A stretch of DNA of 64,000 nt from Brachycybe producta (GCA_036925085.1 JAUPFP010000004.1:2122001-2186000); one strand, 5' to 3'. Numbered from the stretch's first letter, positions 1 through 11,410 are shown. The notes: generated by a model from the sequence alone, not told the origin. Program-made: numbers and translations.

Positions 1-148
1 CGTTGAGGTCATCACAATACATTTTAGATTAGTAAATTTGAATATGAATGCTTAGGAATGTAAATATTTAAAAAAAAACTGTATAACTTACCAGAATACA
101 ATAGATATCAAAGCCATAAAATAACGAAGTTTATAATTATTTTGAAAC

Positions 149-218
149 TCGTCCCTCTCAGTTACGATATATCGATTCAAGCATGATTGAATCGATATAT
201 TGTAACTGAGAGGAACGA
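149..218. repeat. near-perfect palindrome (hairpin)
   Basis: Two arms of about 32 bp pair around a 6-nt loop (181-186). The inner 27 bp (154-180 against 187-213) differ at one position, which would form a G-U pair in RNA. The arms contain the motif ATATATCGAT, which recurs nearby at about 370, 401 and 416. No coding potential is visible. It could be a small MITE or the foldback remnant of a larger element. Confidence 0.8.
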
Positions 219-1079
219 AGTATTAAAATGATATTTTATTATCATTGAATATAAAACGTTCAAAATATAAGTCACTTATAAGAATTATTTGATAATAATT
301 GTTTTAAATCTGTGATTTTATTATTTTGCTAAAATATTTACCGGTTTATTTTTTATCCGATATAAAGACATCGATATATTATAATTACAGAATACATCGA
401 TATATGACGGTTTAAAGATCGATATAAATGAGTTGCTAAAAGGTGAAACGATCCTAAATGTAGTTTTGTCATTACAATTTTAACAATGACAGTTAATTAG
501 AAAGTAAAAACCAGTTTGAATGAAACCAGTTATCAGTAAATATAATATATTTAATAATTTTCATTCGTTTCATTATATTTTCTTTTCAAGCAAACATAAA
601 GATTTCACTTTATAGAGGATAATCCGTTTCACGTTTTAGAGCTAACAGATAAAATGTAAAATGGCGCTTTCCATGACTTTTGTCGTTTCGTTGTAATTTG
701 TGTGATTTATGTATTTTTTTTTATGTATTTTCCATTCGATGTTATAGTTAACTTAAAGATGAGATACGCATTTACCAAGTAAAGTTATTCGAACGTGTAT
801 TTATTATTAATATAATCGATAATTGTTGTTTACTCTACTTTTGTACAGCTGACTGTAAGCCATATTGGAAAGTTTTGGGACATTTTCCTCAAATAAGGTA
901 GATTTAAAGTTTAAACGCCTCTTAAACTCTAGGTTATTCTGCCTTTCAGATGCAAAATGGGGCAGCATTATTTTAATGAAGGACAGAACTAAAGTCGGAA
1001 TAGACATTAGTTTGTTGAAGAGAGGAACGTAGATGACAAAAGGGTAAGTTGATGCCGACGGTTGATGCATTGCAGACCG
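219..1079. other. AT-rich intergenic, no gene seen
   Basis: Apart from scattered ATCGATATA motifs up to about 430, I see no gene or repeat structure. The short open frames have no recognisable protein features. Confidence 0.4.
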
Positions 1080-1282
1080 CAGGCAGTTAGAAATCGGTGA
1101 GAAGTTCAGTTGGCTCCGCCCTTGCTATGACGAACGCAACTTCTAATTTGTTGGTTATGTAGTCTGACGTCACATGCTCCGCCCTTTTCAACGTCGAACC
1201 ACACAACAAACCAATTAGAAGTTGCCGGTCGTCATAACAAGTGCGGAGCCAACTGAAGTTCTCTCCGATTTCTAACTGCCTG
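1080..1282. mobile_element. MITE-like element with long terminal inverted repeats
   Basis: A 203-bp element whose ends CAGGCAGTTAG and CTAACTGCCTG are inverted. The inverted arms run about 75 bp each (1080-1155 and 1208-1282) with only scattered mismatches, leaving a centre of about 50 bp. The flanks carry a similar 9-mer on both sides (TTGCAGACC at left, TTGTAGACC at right), which could be an imperfect target-site duplication. No transposase frame is present, so it would be non-autonomous. Confidence 0.7.
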
Positions 1283-1340
1283 TTTGTAGACCATTCTTTT
1301 TTCACATTTACTCTGCCTAGTATATGGTTCTCTTATCCGC

Positions 1341-2112
1341 TCAGTGAGCCATATGTCCAATAAGCGTCTCTAGTGGCAGTAAGGCTAAAAGATGGCCCCC
1401 TCAGAAGTTAGCAGACGAAACTTCAACATAAAACTCTATAGAAAAATCGCTGCACGGGTAAGTTTTTACAGAAAGTTTTTAAACATAAACTTTTAACATG
1501 GAAGCCAATGGAGATTTCAATAAGTCGGTAAGTTCTTTTGTGTAATTTCTTGTAAATGACTTGCGCAACAATTATCGTGGAATTTTAAAGAAATAAAGAT
1601 AAATAGGTAGTTTTGTAATTGTTTAATTAAATGTTCTTCCTGTTTGTTTGTTTTTCATGTGTTATTCAAAAAATTCACTTCAACTGTTAGTGTAGAGTTC
1701 AGAATAAAACATTGAAAACAAACAAACAATGAGGGACATTAAAAAAACCAATTGTGAAACTACGTACTTTTTTCTTTATTTCTTTAAAATTTCACGATAA
1801 TTGTTGCGCAAGTCATTTACAAGAAATTACACAAAAGAACTTACCGACTTATTGAAATCTCCATTGGCTTCCATGTTAAAAGTTTAGGTTTAACAGCTAC
1901 GTTCGGAACAAAACATCAAAAACAATAAAACAATGTGAAATATTAAAAAACTAATGCAAGGATGTGAAACTACGTACTTTTGTCTTTATTTTTTCAAAAA
2001 TTGACGAAAATTGGGCGTGTAATTTGCGAGTTGAAGTTTAGTCTGCTGACTTCTTAGGGCCATCTTTTATCCTGCTGCCACTAGAGGCGATTATTGGACG
2101 TATGTGGCTCAT
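1341..2112. mobile_element. foldback element, about 770-bp nested palindrome
   Basis: The outer arm at 1341-1432 (contains CCAATAAGCGTCTCTAGTGG) is inverted at 2030-2112. An inner arm at about 1490-1610 (contains CATGGAAGCCAATGGAGATT) is inverted at about 1755-1885. The centre, about 1611-1755, is AT-rich with CAAA-type runs. No open reading frame resembles a transposase. The architecture fits a foldback or long-TIR non-autonomous DNA element. Confidence 0.7.
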
Positions 2113-2117
2113 TCAAT

Positions 2118-2800
2118 GGACCTTATGTCCAATAAGTGCCTCTAGTGGCAGTAGGCAAAAAGACCTAAGAACTTATAATATAGATGCAAAAATAGCTGCA
2201 CTGGTAAATTGGTTTTACCGTTTTCTTGCAAATTATTTGCTCAATTTTCGTGAATTTGTTAAAAAATAAAGACAAAAGTATGTAGTTTCACATCCATGCA
2301 TTTGTTTTTTAATATCCTTCGTTGTTTTTTAGTTTTCGATATTTTGTTCTGAACGTTGCTGTAAAAACTAAACTTTTAACATGGAAGCCAATCGAGATTT
2401 CGTTAAGTCTGTAAGTTCTTTTGTTGTTTTCTTGGAAATTACTTGCATAATTATCATGAAATTTTAAAGAAATAAAGATAAAATAGGTAGTTTTATAATC
2501 AATCATTGTTTAATCTAATATTCTTCCTGTTTGTTTGTTTTTCTTGTGTTATTAAAAAAATTCATTCCAACTATTCAATGTAGCGTTCAGAATAAAACAT
2601 TGAAAACAAACAAACAAACAAACAACGAGGGACATTAGAAAACCAATGTTCGGCTGTGAAAGTACGTACTTTTATCTTTATTTTTTTAAATTTCACGATC
2701 ATTATGCGAGTAATTTGCAAGAAATAAACAGAACAACTTACCGACTTATCGAAATGTGCATTGGCCTTCGTGTTAAAAGTTTCGGTTTTGCAGCAACGTT
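2118..2800. mobile_element. second, truncated copy of the adjacent foldback element
   Basis: It starts with the same outer motif as the upstream element (CCAATAAGTGCCTCTAGTGG) in the same orientation. It repeats the inner arm at about 2370-2490 and its inverse at about 2655-2790. The right outer arm is missing, so this copy is truncated. The two copies lie in tandem. Confidence 0.65.
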
Positions 2801-2906
2801 CAGAAAAAAATATCGAAAACATCAAAACAACATGAATCGGAACTAAAGCAATAAAAAGTATACTCCTATACTAAAAAAGCCTTTAACCCTTTAAGCCTTT
2901 TGCCTG

Positions 2907-3097
2907 TGTTGTCACCTCGCATTACTTTTAATTCACTATTCAAATACATGTATTTTCTATTCATTTCAAAGTACTACGGATATTGGAATTATCCCCACCA
3001 GCCACGTGGCTCTCGAGTTGACGTGGAAGTTGTATTGAGTTTTAATATGGAATACATGTATTTGATTAAGGAATTATGGAAACGTGATGTGACAACA
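2907..3097. repeat. inverted-repeat element of about 190 bp
   Basis: Arms of about 49 bp are inverted (2907-2955 and 3049-3097). They begin with TGTTGTCAC and share the palindromic core AAATACATGTATT. Several mismatches suggest an old insertion. No coding potential. Confidence 0.6.
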
Positions 3098-3169
3098 TTT
3101 GCTACGAAATTGAGGGGAGGTGACTAATAAAAAGTCACTTCATTTTTATTTTTATTTTTTTTTTTTAAT

Positions 3170-3240
3170 TATTTTAGGAATCGTTGGGTAAGTCTAGACG
3201 ATATTTCAACCAAAAAATCCTGGGGGTAATGGTCTGTTTA
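3170..3240 (+). repeat. dispersed repeat, copy 1
   Basis: This stretch (contains AATCGTTGGGTAAGTCTAGA) is clearly related to 22,196-22,265 (contains AATCGTTGGGTGAGTCTGGA) in the same orientation, including a downstream ATGGTCT motif. It belongs to an interspersed family of unknown class. Confidence 0.55.
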
Positions 3241-3303
3241 ACTACTGCTGAACAATGGGATCAATGGCATTTCGTGGATGAAAAGTTAAAAAAAATTAAA
3301 TAA

Positions 3304-4010
3304 AGGTGTGATTCTTCCGGCACGTCTGGCATCCTGGCGGGCTGCGGCCGGACTAGTTCTTTATGTGAGCAGTTCCTCTAGTGCGCATGCGCCTGGCAAC
3401 CAGTGTGCGACCTTTACCGCTCGTGTGAGCAGTACAGACGCAGACGCAGTAGAAAACGGGTTTTTATGCTGAGTTTTTGTGTGTGCTTGTTGTAGTTGTT
3501 TTGTTGGTGTCTACGTGTCAGAAAATGTAAGTTGACAATTGACTGATGATACTGGCATCAGAAGACTTTCTTTTTTCTTGGCCGCCAGACGCAAAACATG
3601 TAGGTTCTGCCACCCCTAGGACGGCGTCTGTGGCCGCGTCTGAAGTCTTTTGCGTCCATAACCGCGTTTGCATCGCCCTCTTGATTCCTCTGGTGCATCT
3701 GGCGGCCGAGGAAAAGGAGAGTCTCCTGATGCTAGTATCAGCAGTCAATTGTCACGTTGTATTTTCTGACACATAGACAGCAAGAAAACAACTACAACAA
3801 GCACACAGAAACTCGGCAAATAGACCCGTTTTTCACTGTCTGCGTCTGTACTGCTCTCCAAGCAGTATAGACGCGGTAGAGACTTCGGCCACACGCTCAG
3901 GTTGCCAGACGCATGCACACCAGAGGAACTGCTCACATAAAGAACTATTGAAAGCAGTCCGGCCACAAGATGCAGACGCCGTCCGCAGACACGTCGGAAG
4001 AATCACACCT
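3304..4010. mobile_element. 707-bp palindromic element flanked by TAA
   Basis: The ends AGGTGTGATTCTTCCG and CGGAAGAATCACACCT are perfect inverses, and inverted similarity continues almost to the centre near 3,657. The left half is therefore largely the reverse complement of the right. TAA flanks both ends (3301-3303 and 4011-4013), which matches the TWA target preference known for PIF/Harbinger transposons. It is much more GC-rich than its surroundings. No transposase is present; the short open frames on both strands are products of the palindrome. Confidence 0.75.
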
Positions 4011-4521
4011 TAAAAAGGAAGCAGGTCATGAGTGAGAAATATAATCATTTTTAATGCCGTCGTCAGGGATCATAAAGTTGTCGCCTGTGACGCTCTTTAG
4101 CTCTAGTAGGATTTTGCAGTAAGCCCTAATAACCACAACCAGTTTGAAAAAACGATTTCAGTTCTGAGGAGCCTAAAGGAACCCTATGGACCCTTGTTGC
4201 ATCATCTATACTTGTACTATTTTGTTTGATCACATGGCATATCCATGCTATGAGTAACTTAACATTTATTTTTTATTAACCTTTGGCAAAAAAAAAATCA
4301 TTTTAATAATTTTTATTGAAAATTGCAGGATTTATGCTCATATGATGTTTTTGGATATTTTGTTTTAGATTTTAAAATAATATTAAAATTACAGTATTCC
4401 TAGGGCCTTCTCCTTTTTTGTCTAATATAATGAAGGAGGCCTATGAGATGGGTCGTATGTTTTCATTACCATTCTCCACTTTACAAAAGTAATTCATGTC
4501 TTCTTAATATGTTGTTAACAT

Positions 4522-4602
4522 AGGACGAGAGCCATAATGAGCTTATTTTGTGCCTGAGACAGGTGCCTCCTCACCTTGCTCTAGTCATGGCTCTCGAGTT
4601 TT
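4522..4602 (-). repeat. dispersed repeat with GAGCCAT ends
   Basis: The ends form a short hairpin (ACGAGAGCCATAATGAGC against the inverse of GCTCTAGTCATGGCTCTCG). The interior GAGGAGGCACCTGTCTC, read on the - strand, resembles 5,738-5,810 on the + strand. It is probably part of an interspersed family. Confidence 0.45.
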
Positions 4603-5090
4603 GGTAAAGTTAGAACAATTTCTTGGACACTTTGCATATATATATAGTATTATATACCTTTTATATTTTGCTTTTTATCAAAATTTAATTACAAATTATA
4701 ATTTGTGATTAGATCTTGATGAAATTGTACTTGTTTATTTATTGGGTTCTGTTATGTAATTGTTTATTTTAAATATAAATAATTCATTAAAATTGTTGTT
4801 ACATTTATGGCTATTTACTTGAATAAACTCAATTATGAAATTAATTGTGATTTTATACATATGCTGCCGTTATTATTATTATTTATAATTTATCATTGTA
4901 CATATCATGTTAGTGCATCAATATTAATGTGAAATCTGTTGATTGTAATCTTTGTTAGTGACTTTGTCTGTTTAAAATGTAAGATAAATAGGATAAATTG
5001 CAAATTTAAATTTTCATTTTATTATGAGCTTATAAGTTTTTTGCAAATGATGGTGGGATGACTACACTTGTGTCCATAAATATCATTATT
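4603..5090. other. AT-rich intergenic, nothing recognised
   Basis: Mostly A/T-rich sequence with a short TATATA run near 4,640. No exon-like frame or structured repeat was found. Confidence 0.4.
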
Positions 5091-5093
5091 AGC

Positions 5094-5290
5094 GGTCGGA
5101 TTTTTATGCAAATTCAAGCAATTGTGTTTCAGTTTGTGTTTCAAGTGGCCAAATGTGAAGTAATCATTATCATCAGAGCAATTGCAATTACGGTTTGTTT
5201 GTTTTTTTTTAATAAAAAAGGCTGGTTAAAGGCTAAATGTTTCTGGTTACTATCAGTGGCAACTAGAGTTCTAGCATCTAACCAAATATG
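5094..5290 (+). repeat. dispersed hairpin repeat, copy 1
   Basis: It is homologous in the same orientation to 19,860-20,016. Both copies carry a GCAAATTCAAGCAA-like start, an AGCAATTGCAATTA-like middle, and a terminal hairpin beginning GCTGGTTA and ending TAACCA (5,221-5,286 here). The open frame across it is incidental. Confidence 0.6.
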
Positions 5291-5737
5291 GAGCAAAACG
5301 GTTTAAAAGAAGACTATACAAGAAGGTAAAATCCACACATCAATGAAAACCGGTTAACTTGTAAACGAATAACATAAATAATCAAATAACACAAAATATA
5401 TTTTCGTTTATTTTTTTCAGTATATACGAAAAAGTATTCTGGTACCTTCCATTTCCTGTTAAATAATTTTCACTGTACACAATTTTTTAAAAATTTACTT
5501 TTAAGTGATTTAGGTATTCTTTCAAAACCAGTTGCGCCGAAGGTGCTAAATAAGAGCAGAAGCTACGTTTCTCGTGCATAGAGGCTAAGCAGCTGCTAAT
5601 TGAATGAATAACCATTGATCACACTATTTTATTTGGCGAACAGCTTGTTATGTGATTGATCGTGTGTGCTGACCTTACTACAATTTAGTCCGTCACCGAC
5701 TGCCTGTCGTCTGCGGTTTCCTAACACAGACCTTCAG

Positions 5738-5880
5738 AGCCATAACTAGGGCCAAGTGAGGGAGGGAGGCGCCTGGCGCGGGTGCAAAGCTTAGGGTCGC
5801 AAAATAACTAGAATGACTATTCTAAGGGGTGGCAGACTGATTTTTGCCTGGGCTCAAAATTCTCTAGTTGCAACTCGAGA
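5738..5880 (+). repeat. dispersed repeat (GAGCCATAACTAGGGC)
   Basis: It begins GAGCCATAACTAGGGC followed by a G-rich GAGGGAGGGAGGCGCCTGG stretch. It is related in inverted orientation to 4,522-4,602. The class is not determined. Confidence 0.4.
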
Positions 5881-5969
5881 CACATATTTGAAATTATTGT
5901 TATAACCGCTGAAAGAAAGAAAGCCAGAATGTGAAGAAGACTCGTTACTTTTTTGTGTATTTGTTTCAG

Positions 5970-6136
5970 GTAGTGAAGTTGATGATCGTAGTGGTGATCA
6001 TTTTTGCCATTTGTTGGTTACCGTATCACGTCTACTTCATTCTACTTCAGAACATCTATTGGGTCATTTATTGGTTAGCCACGTGTACCGTAAATACCAT
6101 GTATAATCCAATCATTTACTGTTGGATGAATTCCAG
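5970..6136 (+). CDS. tachykinin-receptor-like GPCR, exon encoding TM6-TM7
   Basis: This exon encodes the last two membrane segments of a class A (rhodopsin-like) receptor. The TM6 core FAICWLPYH has the CWxP toggle, and TM7 reads [12 protein letters not shown] with the NPxxY motif. The sequence VVKLMIVVV entering TM6 and the MYNPIIYC ending are typical of tachykinin/neurokinin receptors, which couple peptide binding to G proteins at the plasma membrane. The acceptor is TTTGTTTCAG at 5,960-5,969 and the donor is TTCCAG/gtgaag after 6,136 (phase 2). From memory of the family, TM6 and TM7 are normally separated by a loop about 14 residues longer than here, and two residues are extra before TMYNP. 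This copy may be divergent or decaying. Exons for TM1-TM5 were not found in 1-5,900. Confidence 0.8.
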
Positions 6137-6189
6137 GTGAAGAAGAAATAAGGAAATGTTTTAATTCTGATGTTTTTATTTCTACGTAG

Positions 6190-6448
6190 GTTCAAGTCGG
6201 TTTTTAATTGTTGTCCATTTGTAAAATCTGGTGACATGGGAGCCAACAATCATACTAATGTTAGATATAGTTTCTCACATTCTCCCGAAATGGCTTCGAG
6301 GGTTGAAAGGGACATATTAGTCCACATTTCTTTACACACTTTGACTGATGTTGTGTGTGACGGAGGACAATTGAATGGCTCTCGTCATTTCGCCGGTCCC
6401 GTGAACCTTTTAAGAAAACTTCGAGAATGCAAACCGATTGCAATGTGA
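6190..6448 (+). CDS. tachykinin-receptor-like GPCR, last exon (cytoplasmic tail)
   Basis: The exon follows a 53-bp intron (6,137-6,189, acceptor TTCTACGTAG). The split Arg codon is completed as AG/G, giving RFKSVFNCCPFV, the start of the cytoplasmic tail. The adjacent Cys pair matches the palmitoylated CC found after helix 8 in neurokinin receptors. About 80 further residues rich in Ser, Arg and His end at TGA 6,446-6,448. The frame is intact across the junction, which argues for a functional 3' end despite the short TM6-TM7 loop in the previous exon. Confidence 0.75.
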
Positions 6449-6528
6449 TCAGAAAAGAGTACATTCTGGTTTTTACTTTATAGCTATCGACTCTTATTTC
6501 TGTAAATTTTGTCTTTCTTATGGTTGAA

Positions 6529-6534
6529 AATAAA
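6529..6534 (+). promoter_or_regulatory. candidate poly(A) signal of the receptor gene
   Basis: An AATAAA hexamer lies 81 bp after the receptor stop codon and is followed by an A-run. The position is typical, but no transcript evidence is available. Confidence 0.45.
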
Positions 6535-6712
6535 AAAAACGAAAATATGTGTGTACAACTTCACAGGTGCACCCATGCCCCAGGATGTGACTTGATACTT
6601 TGCGGGCTTCAGAGAGGAATGAAAACGGCAGAAATGCGCCACTCGGGGTAAGAGGGACCCCAAGGCTATGGTAACACAGTGAAGGTAAAATACAAAGTGT
6701 TACAAATCGTTC

Positions 6713-9700
6713 TTGCTTCTCTCAATTTCTACTCTATTTTTTCTTAGTTTTCTTTATTTCTCCACTACTTTTTCTTGCTTTTTTCTACTCTGCTTTTTCT
6801 TGCTTTTCTCTATTTCTACTCTTCGTTTTCTTGCTTTTCTCTATTTCTACTTACTTTTTCTTGCTTTTCTCTATTTCTACTTACTTTTTCTTGCTTTTCT
6901 TTATTTCTACTTACTTTTTCTTGCTTTTCTCTATTTCTACTTACTCTTTCTTGCTTTTCTCTATTTCTACTTATTTTCTTGCTTTTCTCTATTTCTACTC
7001 TTTTTCTTGCTTTTTTCTATTTCAACTATTACTTTTTCTTGCTTTTCTCTATTTCTACTCTACTTTTTCTTGCTTTTCTCTATTTCTACTCTTTTTCTTG
7101 CTTTTTTCTATTTCAACTATTACGTTTTCTTGCTTTTCTCTATTTCTACTCTACTCTTTCTTGCTTTTCTCTATTTCTACTCTTTTTCTTGCTTTTATCT
7201 ATTTCAACTATTACTTTTTCTTGCTTTTCTCTATTTCTACTCTACTTTTTCTTGCTTTTCTCTATTTCTACTCTACTTTTTCTTGCTTTTCTCTATTTCT
7301 ACTCTACTTTTTCTTGCTTTTCTCTATTTCTACTCTACTTTTTCTTGCTTTTCTCTATTTCTACTCTACTTTTTCTTGCTTTTCTCTATTTCTACTCTAC
7401 TTTTTCTTGCTTTTCTCTATTTCTACTCTACTTTTTCTTGCTTTTCTCTATTTCTACTCTACTCTTTCTTGCTTTTCTCTATTTCTACTCTACTCTTTCT
7501 TGCTTTTCTCTATTTCTACTCTTTTTCTTGCTTTTATCTATTTCAACTATTACTTTTTCTTGCTTTTCTCTATTTCTACTCTACTTTTTCTTGCTTTTCT
7601 CTATTTCTACTCTACTTTTTCTTGCTTTTCTCTATTTCTACTCTACTTTTTCTTGCTTTTCTCTATTTCTACTCTACTTTTTCTTGCTTTTCTCTATTTC
7701 TACTCTACTTTTTCTTGCTTTTCTCTATTTCTACTCTACTTTTTCTTGCTTTTCTCTATTTCTACTCTACTTTTTCTTGCTTTTCTCTATTTCTACTCTA
7801 CTTTTTCTTGCTTTTCTCTATTTCTACTCTACTTTTTCTTGCTTTTCTCTATTTCTACTCTACTTTTTCTTGCTTTTCTCTATTTCTACTCTACTTTTTC
7901 TTGCTTTTCTCTATTTCTACTCTACTTTTTCTTGCTTTTCTCTATTTCTACTCTACTTTTTCTTGCTTTTCTCTATTTCTACTCTACTTTTTCTTGCTTT
8001 TCTCTATTTCTACTCTACTTTTTCTTGCTTTTCTCTATTTCTACTCTACTTTTTCTTGCTTTTCTCTATTTCTACTCTACTTTTTCTTGCTTTTCTCTAT
8101 TTCTACTCTACTTTTTCTTGCTTTTCTCTATTTCTACTCTACTTTTTCTTGCTTTTCTCTATTTCTACTCTACTTTTTCTTGCTTTTCTCTATTTCTACT
8201 CTACTTTTTCTTGCTTTTCTCTATTTCTACTCTACTTTTTCTTGCTTTTCTCTATTTCTACTCTACTTTTTCTTGCTTTTCTCTATTTCTACTCTACTTT
8301 TTCTTGCTTTTCTCTATTTCTACTCTACTTTTTCTTGCTTTTCTCTATTTCTACTCTACTTTTTCTTGCTTTTCTCTATTTCTACTCTACTTTTTCTTGC
8401 TTTTCTCTATTTCTACTCTACTTTTTCTTGCTTTTCTCTATTTCTACTCTACTTTTTCTTGCTTTTCTCTATTTCTACTCTACTTTTTCTTGCTTTTCTC
8501 TATTTCTACTCTACTTTTTCTTGCTTTTCTCTATTTCTACTCTACTTTTTCTTGCTTTTCTCTATTTCTACTCTACTTTTTCTTGCTTTTCTCTATTTCT
8601 ACTCTACTTTTTCTTGCTTTCTCTATTTCTACTCTACTTTTTCTTGCTTTTCTCTATTTCTACTCTACTTTTTCTTGCTTTTCTCTATTTCTACTCTACT
8701 TTTTCTTGCTTTTCTCTATTTCTACTCTACTTTTTCTTTCTTTCTCTATTTCTACTCTACTTTTTCTTGCTTTTCTCTATTTCTACTCTACTTTTCTTGC
8801 TTTTCTCTATTTCTACTCTACTTTTTCTTGCTTTTCTCTATTTCTACTCTACTTTTTCTTGCTTTTCTCTATTTCTACTCTACTTTTTCTTGCTTTTCTC
8901 TATTTCTACTCTACTTTTTCTTGCTTTTCTCTATTTCTACTCTACTTTTTTTGCTTTTCTCTATTTCTACTCTACTTTTTCTTGCTTTTCTCTATTTCTA
9001 CTCTACTTTTTCTTGCTTTTCTCTATTTCTACTCTACTTTTTCTTGCTTTTCTCTATTTCTACTCTACTTTTTCTTGCTTTTCTCTATTTCTACTCTACT
9101 TTTTCTTGCTTTTCTCTATTTCTACTCTACTTTTTCTTGCTTTTCTCTATTTCTACTCTACTTTTTCTTGCTTTTCTCTATTTCTACTCTACTTTTCTTG
9201 CTTTTCTCTATTTCTACTCTACTTTTTCTTGCTTTTCTCTATTTCTACTCTACTTTTTCTTGCTTTTCTCTATTTCTACTCTACTTTTTCTTGCTTTTCT
9301 CTATTTCTACTCTACTTTTTCTTGCTTTTCTCTATTTCTACTCTACTTTTTCTTGCTTTTCTCTATTTCTACTCTACTTTTTTCTTGCTTTTCTCTATTT
9401 CTACTCTACTTTTTTTGCTTTTCTCTATTTCTACTCTACTTTTTCTTGCTTTTCTCTATTTCTACTCTACTTTTTCTTGCTTTTCTCTATTTCTACTCTA
9501 CTTTTTCTTGCTTTTCTCTATTTCTACTCTACTTTTTCTTGCTTTTCTCTATTTCTCTACTTTTTCTTGCTTTTCTCTATTTCTACTCTACTTTTTTTGC
9601 TTTTCTCTATTTCTACTCTACTTTTTCTTGCTTTTCTCTATTTCTACTCTACTTTTCTTGCTTTTCTCTATTCTACTCTACTTTTCTGCTTTCTCTATCT

Positions 9701-11310
9701 TTCTACTCTTCTTTTCTTGCTTTTCTCTATTTCTACTCTACTTTTTCTTGCTTTTCTCTATTTCTACTCTACTTTTTTTGCTTTTCTCTATTTCTACTCT
9801 ACTTTTTCTTGCTTTTCTCTATTTCTACTCTACTTTTTCTTGCTTTTCTCTATTTCTACTCTACTTTTTCTTGCTTTTCTCTATTTCTACTCTACTTTTT
9901 TTGCTTTTCTCTATTTCTACTCTACTTTTTCTTGCTTTTCTCTATTTCTACTCTACTTTTTCTTGCTTTTCTCTATTTCTACTCTACTTTTTCTTGCTTT
10001 TCTCTATTTCTACTCTACTTTTTCTTGCTTTTCTCTATTTCTACTCTACTTTTTCTTGCTTTTCTCTATTTCTACTCTACTTTTTCTTGCTTTTCTCTAT
10101 TTCTACTCTACTTTTTCTTGCTTTTCTCTATTTCTTCTCTACTTTTTCTTGCTTTTCTCTATTTCTACTCTACTTTTTCTTGCTTTTCTCTATTTCTCTA
10201 CTCTACTTTTTCTTGCTTTTCTCTATTTCTACTCTACTTTTTCTTGCTTTTCTCTATTTCTACTCTACTTTTTCTTGCTTTTCTCTATTTTCTACTCTAC
10301 TTTTTCTTGCTTTTCTCTATTTCTACTCTACTTTTTCTTGCTTTTTCTCTATTTCTACTCTACTTTTTCTTGCTTTTCTCTATTTCTACTCTACTTTTTC
10401 TGCTTTTCTCTATTTCTACTCTACTTTTTCTTGCTTTTCTCTATTTCTACTCTACTTTTTCTTGCTTTTTCTCTTCTATTTCTACTCTACTTTTTCTTGC
10501 TTTTCTCTATTTCTACTCTACTTTTTCTTGCTTTTCTCTATTTCTACTCTACTTTTTCTTGCTTTTCTCTATTTCTACTCTACTTTTTCTTGCTTTTCTC
10601 TATTTCTACTCTACTTTTTCTTGCTTTTCTCTATTTCTACTCTACTTTTTCTGCTTTTCTCTATTTCTACTCTACTTTTTCTTGCTTTTCTCTATTTCTA
10701 CTCTACTTTTTCTTGCTTTTCTCTATTTCTACTCTACTTTTTCTTGCTTTTCTCTATTTCTACTCTACTTTTTCTTGCTTTTCTCTATTTCTACTCTACT
10801 TTTTCTTGCTTTTCTCTATTTCTACTCTACTTTTTCTTGCTTTTTCTCTATTTCTACTCTACTTTTTCTTGCTTTTCTCTATTTCTACTCTACTTTTTCT
10901 TGCTTTTCTCTATTTCTACTCTACTTTTTCTTGCTTTTCTCCTATTCTACTCTACTTTTTCTTGCTTTTTCTCTATTTCTACTCTACTTTTTCTTGCTTT
11001 TTCTCTTTTCTCTTTCTCTATCTTTTTCTTGCTTTTCTCTATTTCTACTCTACTTTTTCTTGCTTTTCTCTATTTCTACTCTATTTTTTCTTGCTTTTCT
11101 CTATTTTCTACTCTACTTTTTCTTGCTTTTTTCTCTATTTCTACTCTTCTTTTTTCTTGCTTTTCTCATTTCTATCTCTACTTTTTCTTGCTTTTCTCTC
11201 TATTTCTACTCTACTTTTTTCTTGCTTTTCTCTTTTTCTACTCTACGTTTTCTTGCTTTTTTCCTTTTCTACTCTACTCTTTCTTGCTTTTCTCCTTTTC
11301 TACTTTCGTT
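6713..11310. repeat. 31-bp pyrimidine-rich minisatellite, about 148 units
   Basis: A tandem array whose unit contains TACTCTACTTTTTCTTGC followed by TTTTCTCTATTTC, 31 bp in all. Units from about 7,560 to 8,600 are nearly identical. The left edge (6,713-7,560) has variants such as TTCAACTATTAC, and the right edge (about 8,600-11,310) accumulates small indels. The + strand is almost free of purines, especially G. Because 31 is not a multiple of 3 and the unit has no stop, all three frames stay open with a 31-residue period, so the long open frames here are artefacts. Confidence 0.95.
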
Positions 11311-11410
11311 NNNNNNNNNNNNNNNNNNNNNNNNNNNNNNNNNNNNNNNNNNNNNNNNNNNNNNNNNNNNNNNNNNNNNNNNNNNNNNNNNNNNNNNNNN
11401 NNNNNNNNNN
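11311..11410. other. assembly gap (100 N)
   Basis: Exactly 100 N, the conventional placeholder for a gap of unknown length. It separates the pyrimidine-rich array from the purine-rich array, so the real distance and junction are unknown. Confidence 0.98.

Noticed and set aside
5058..5306. Hydrophobic + strand frame upstream of the receptor as a possible TM exon
   Set aside because: It overlaps a dispersed repeat also present at 19,860-20,016 and has no GPCR motifs.
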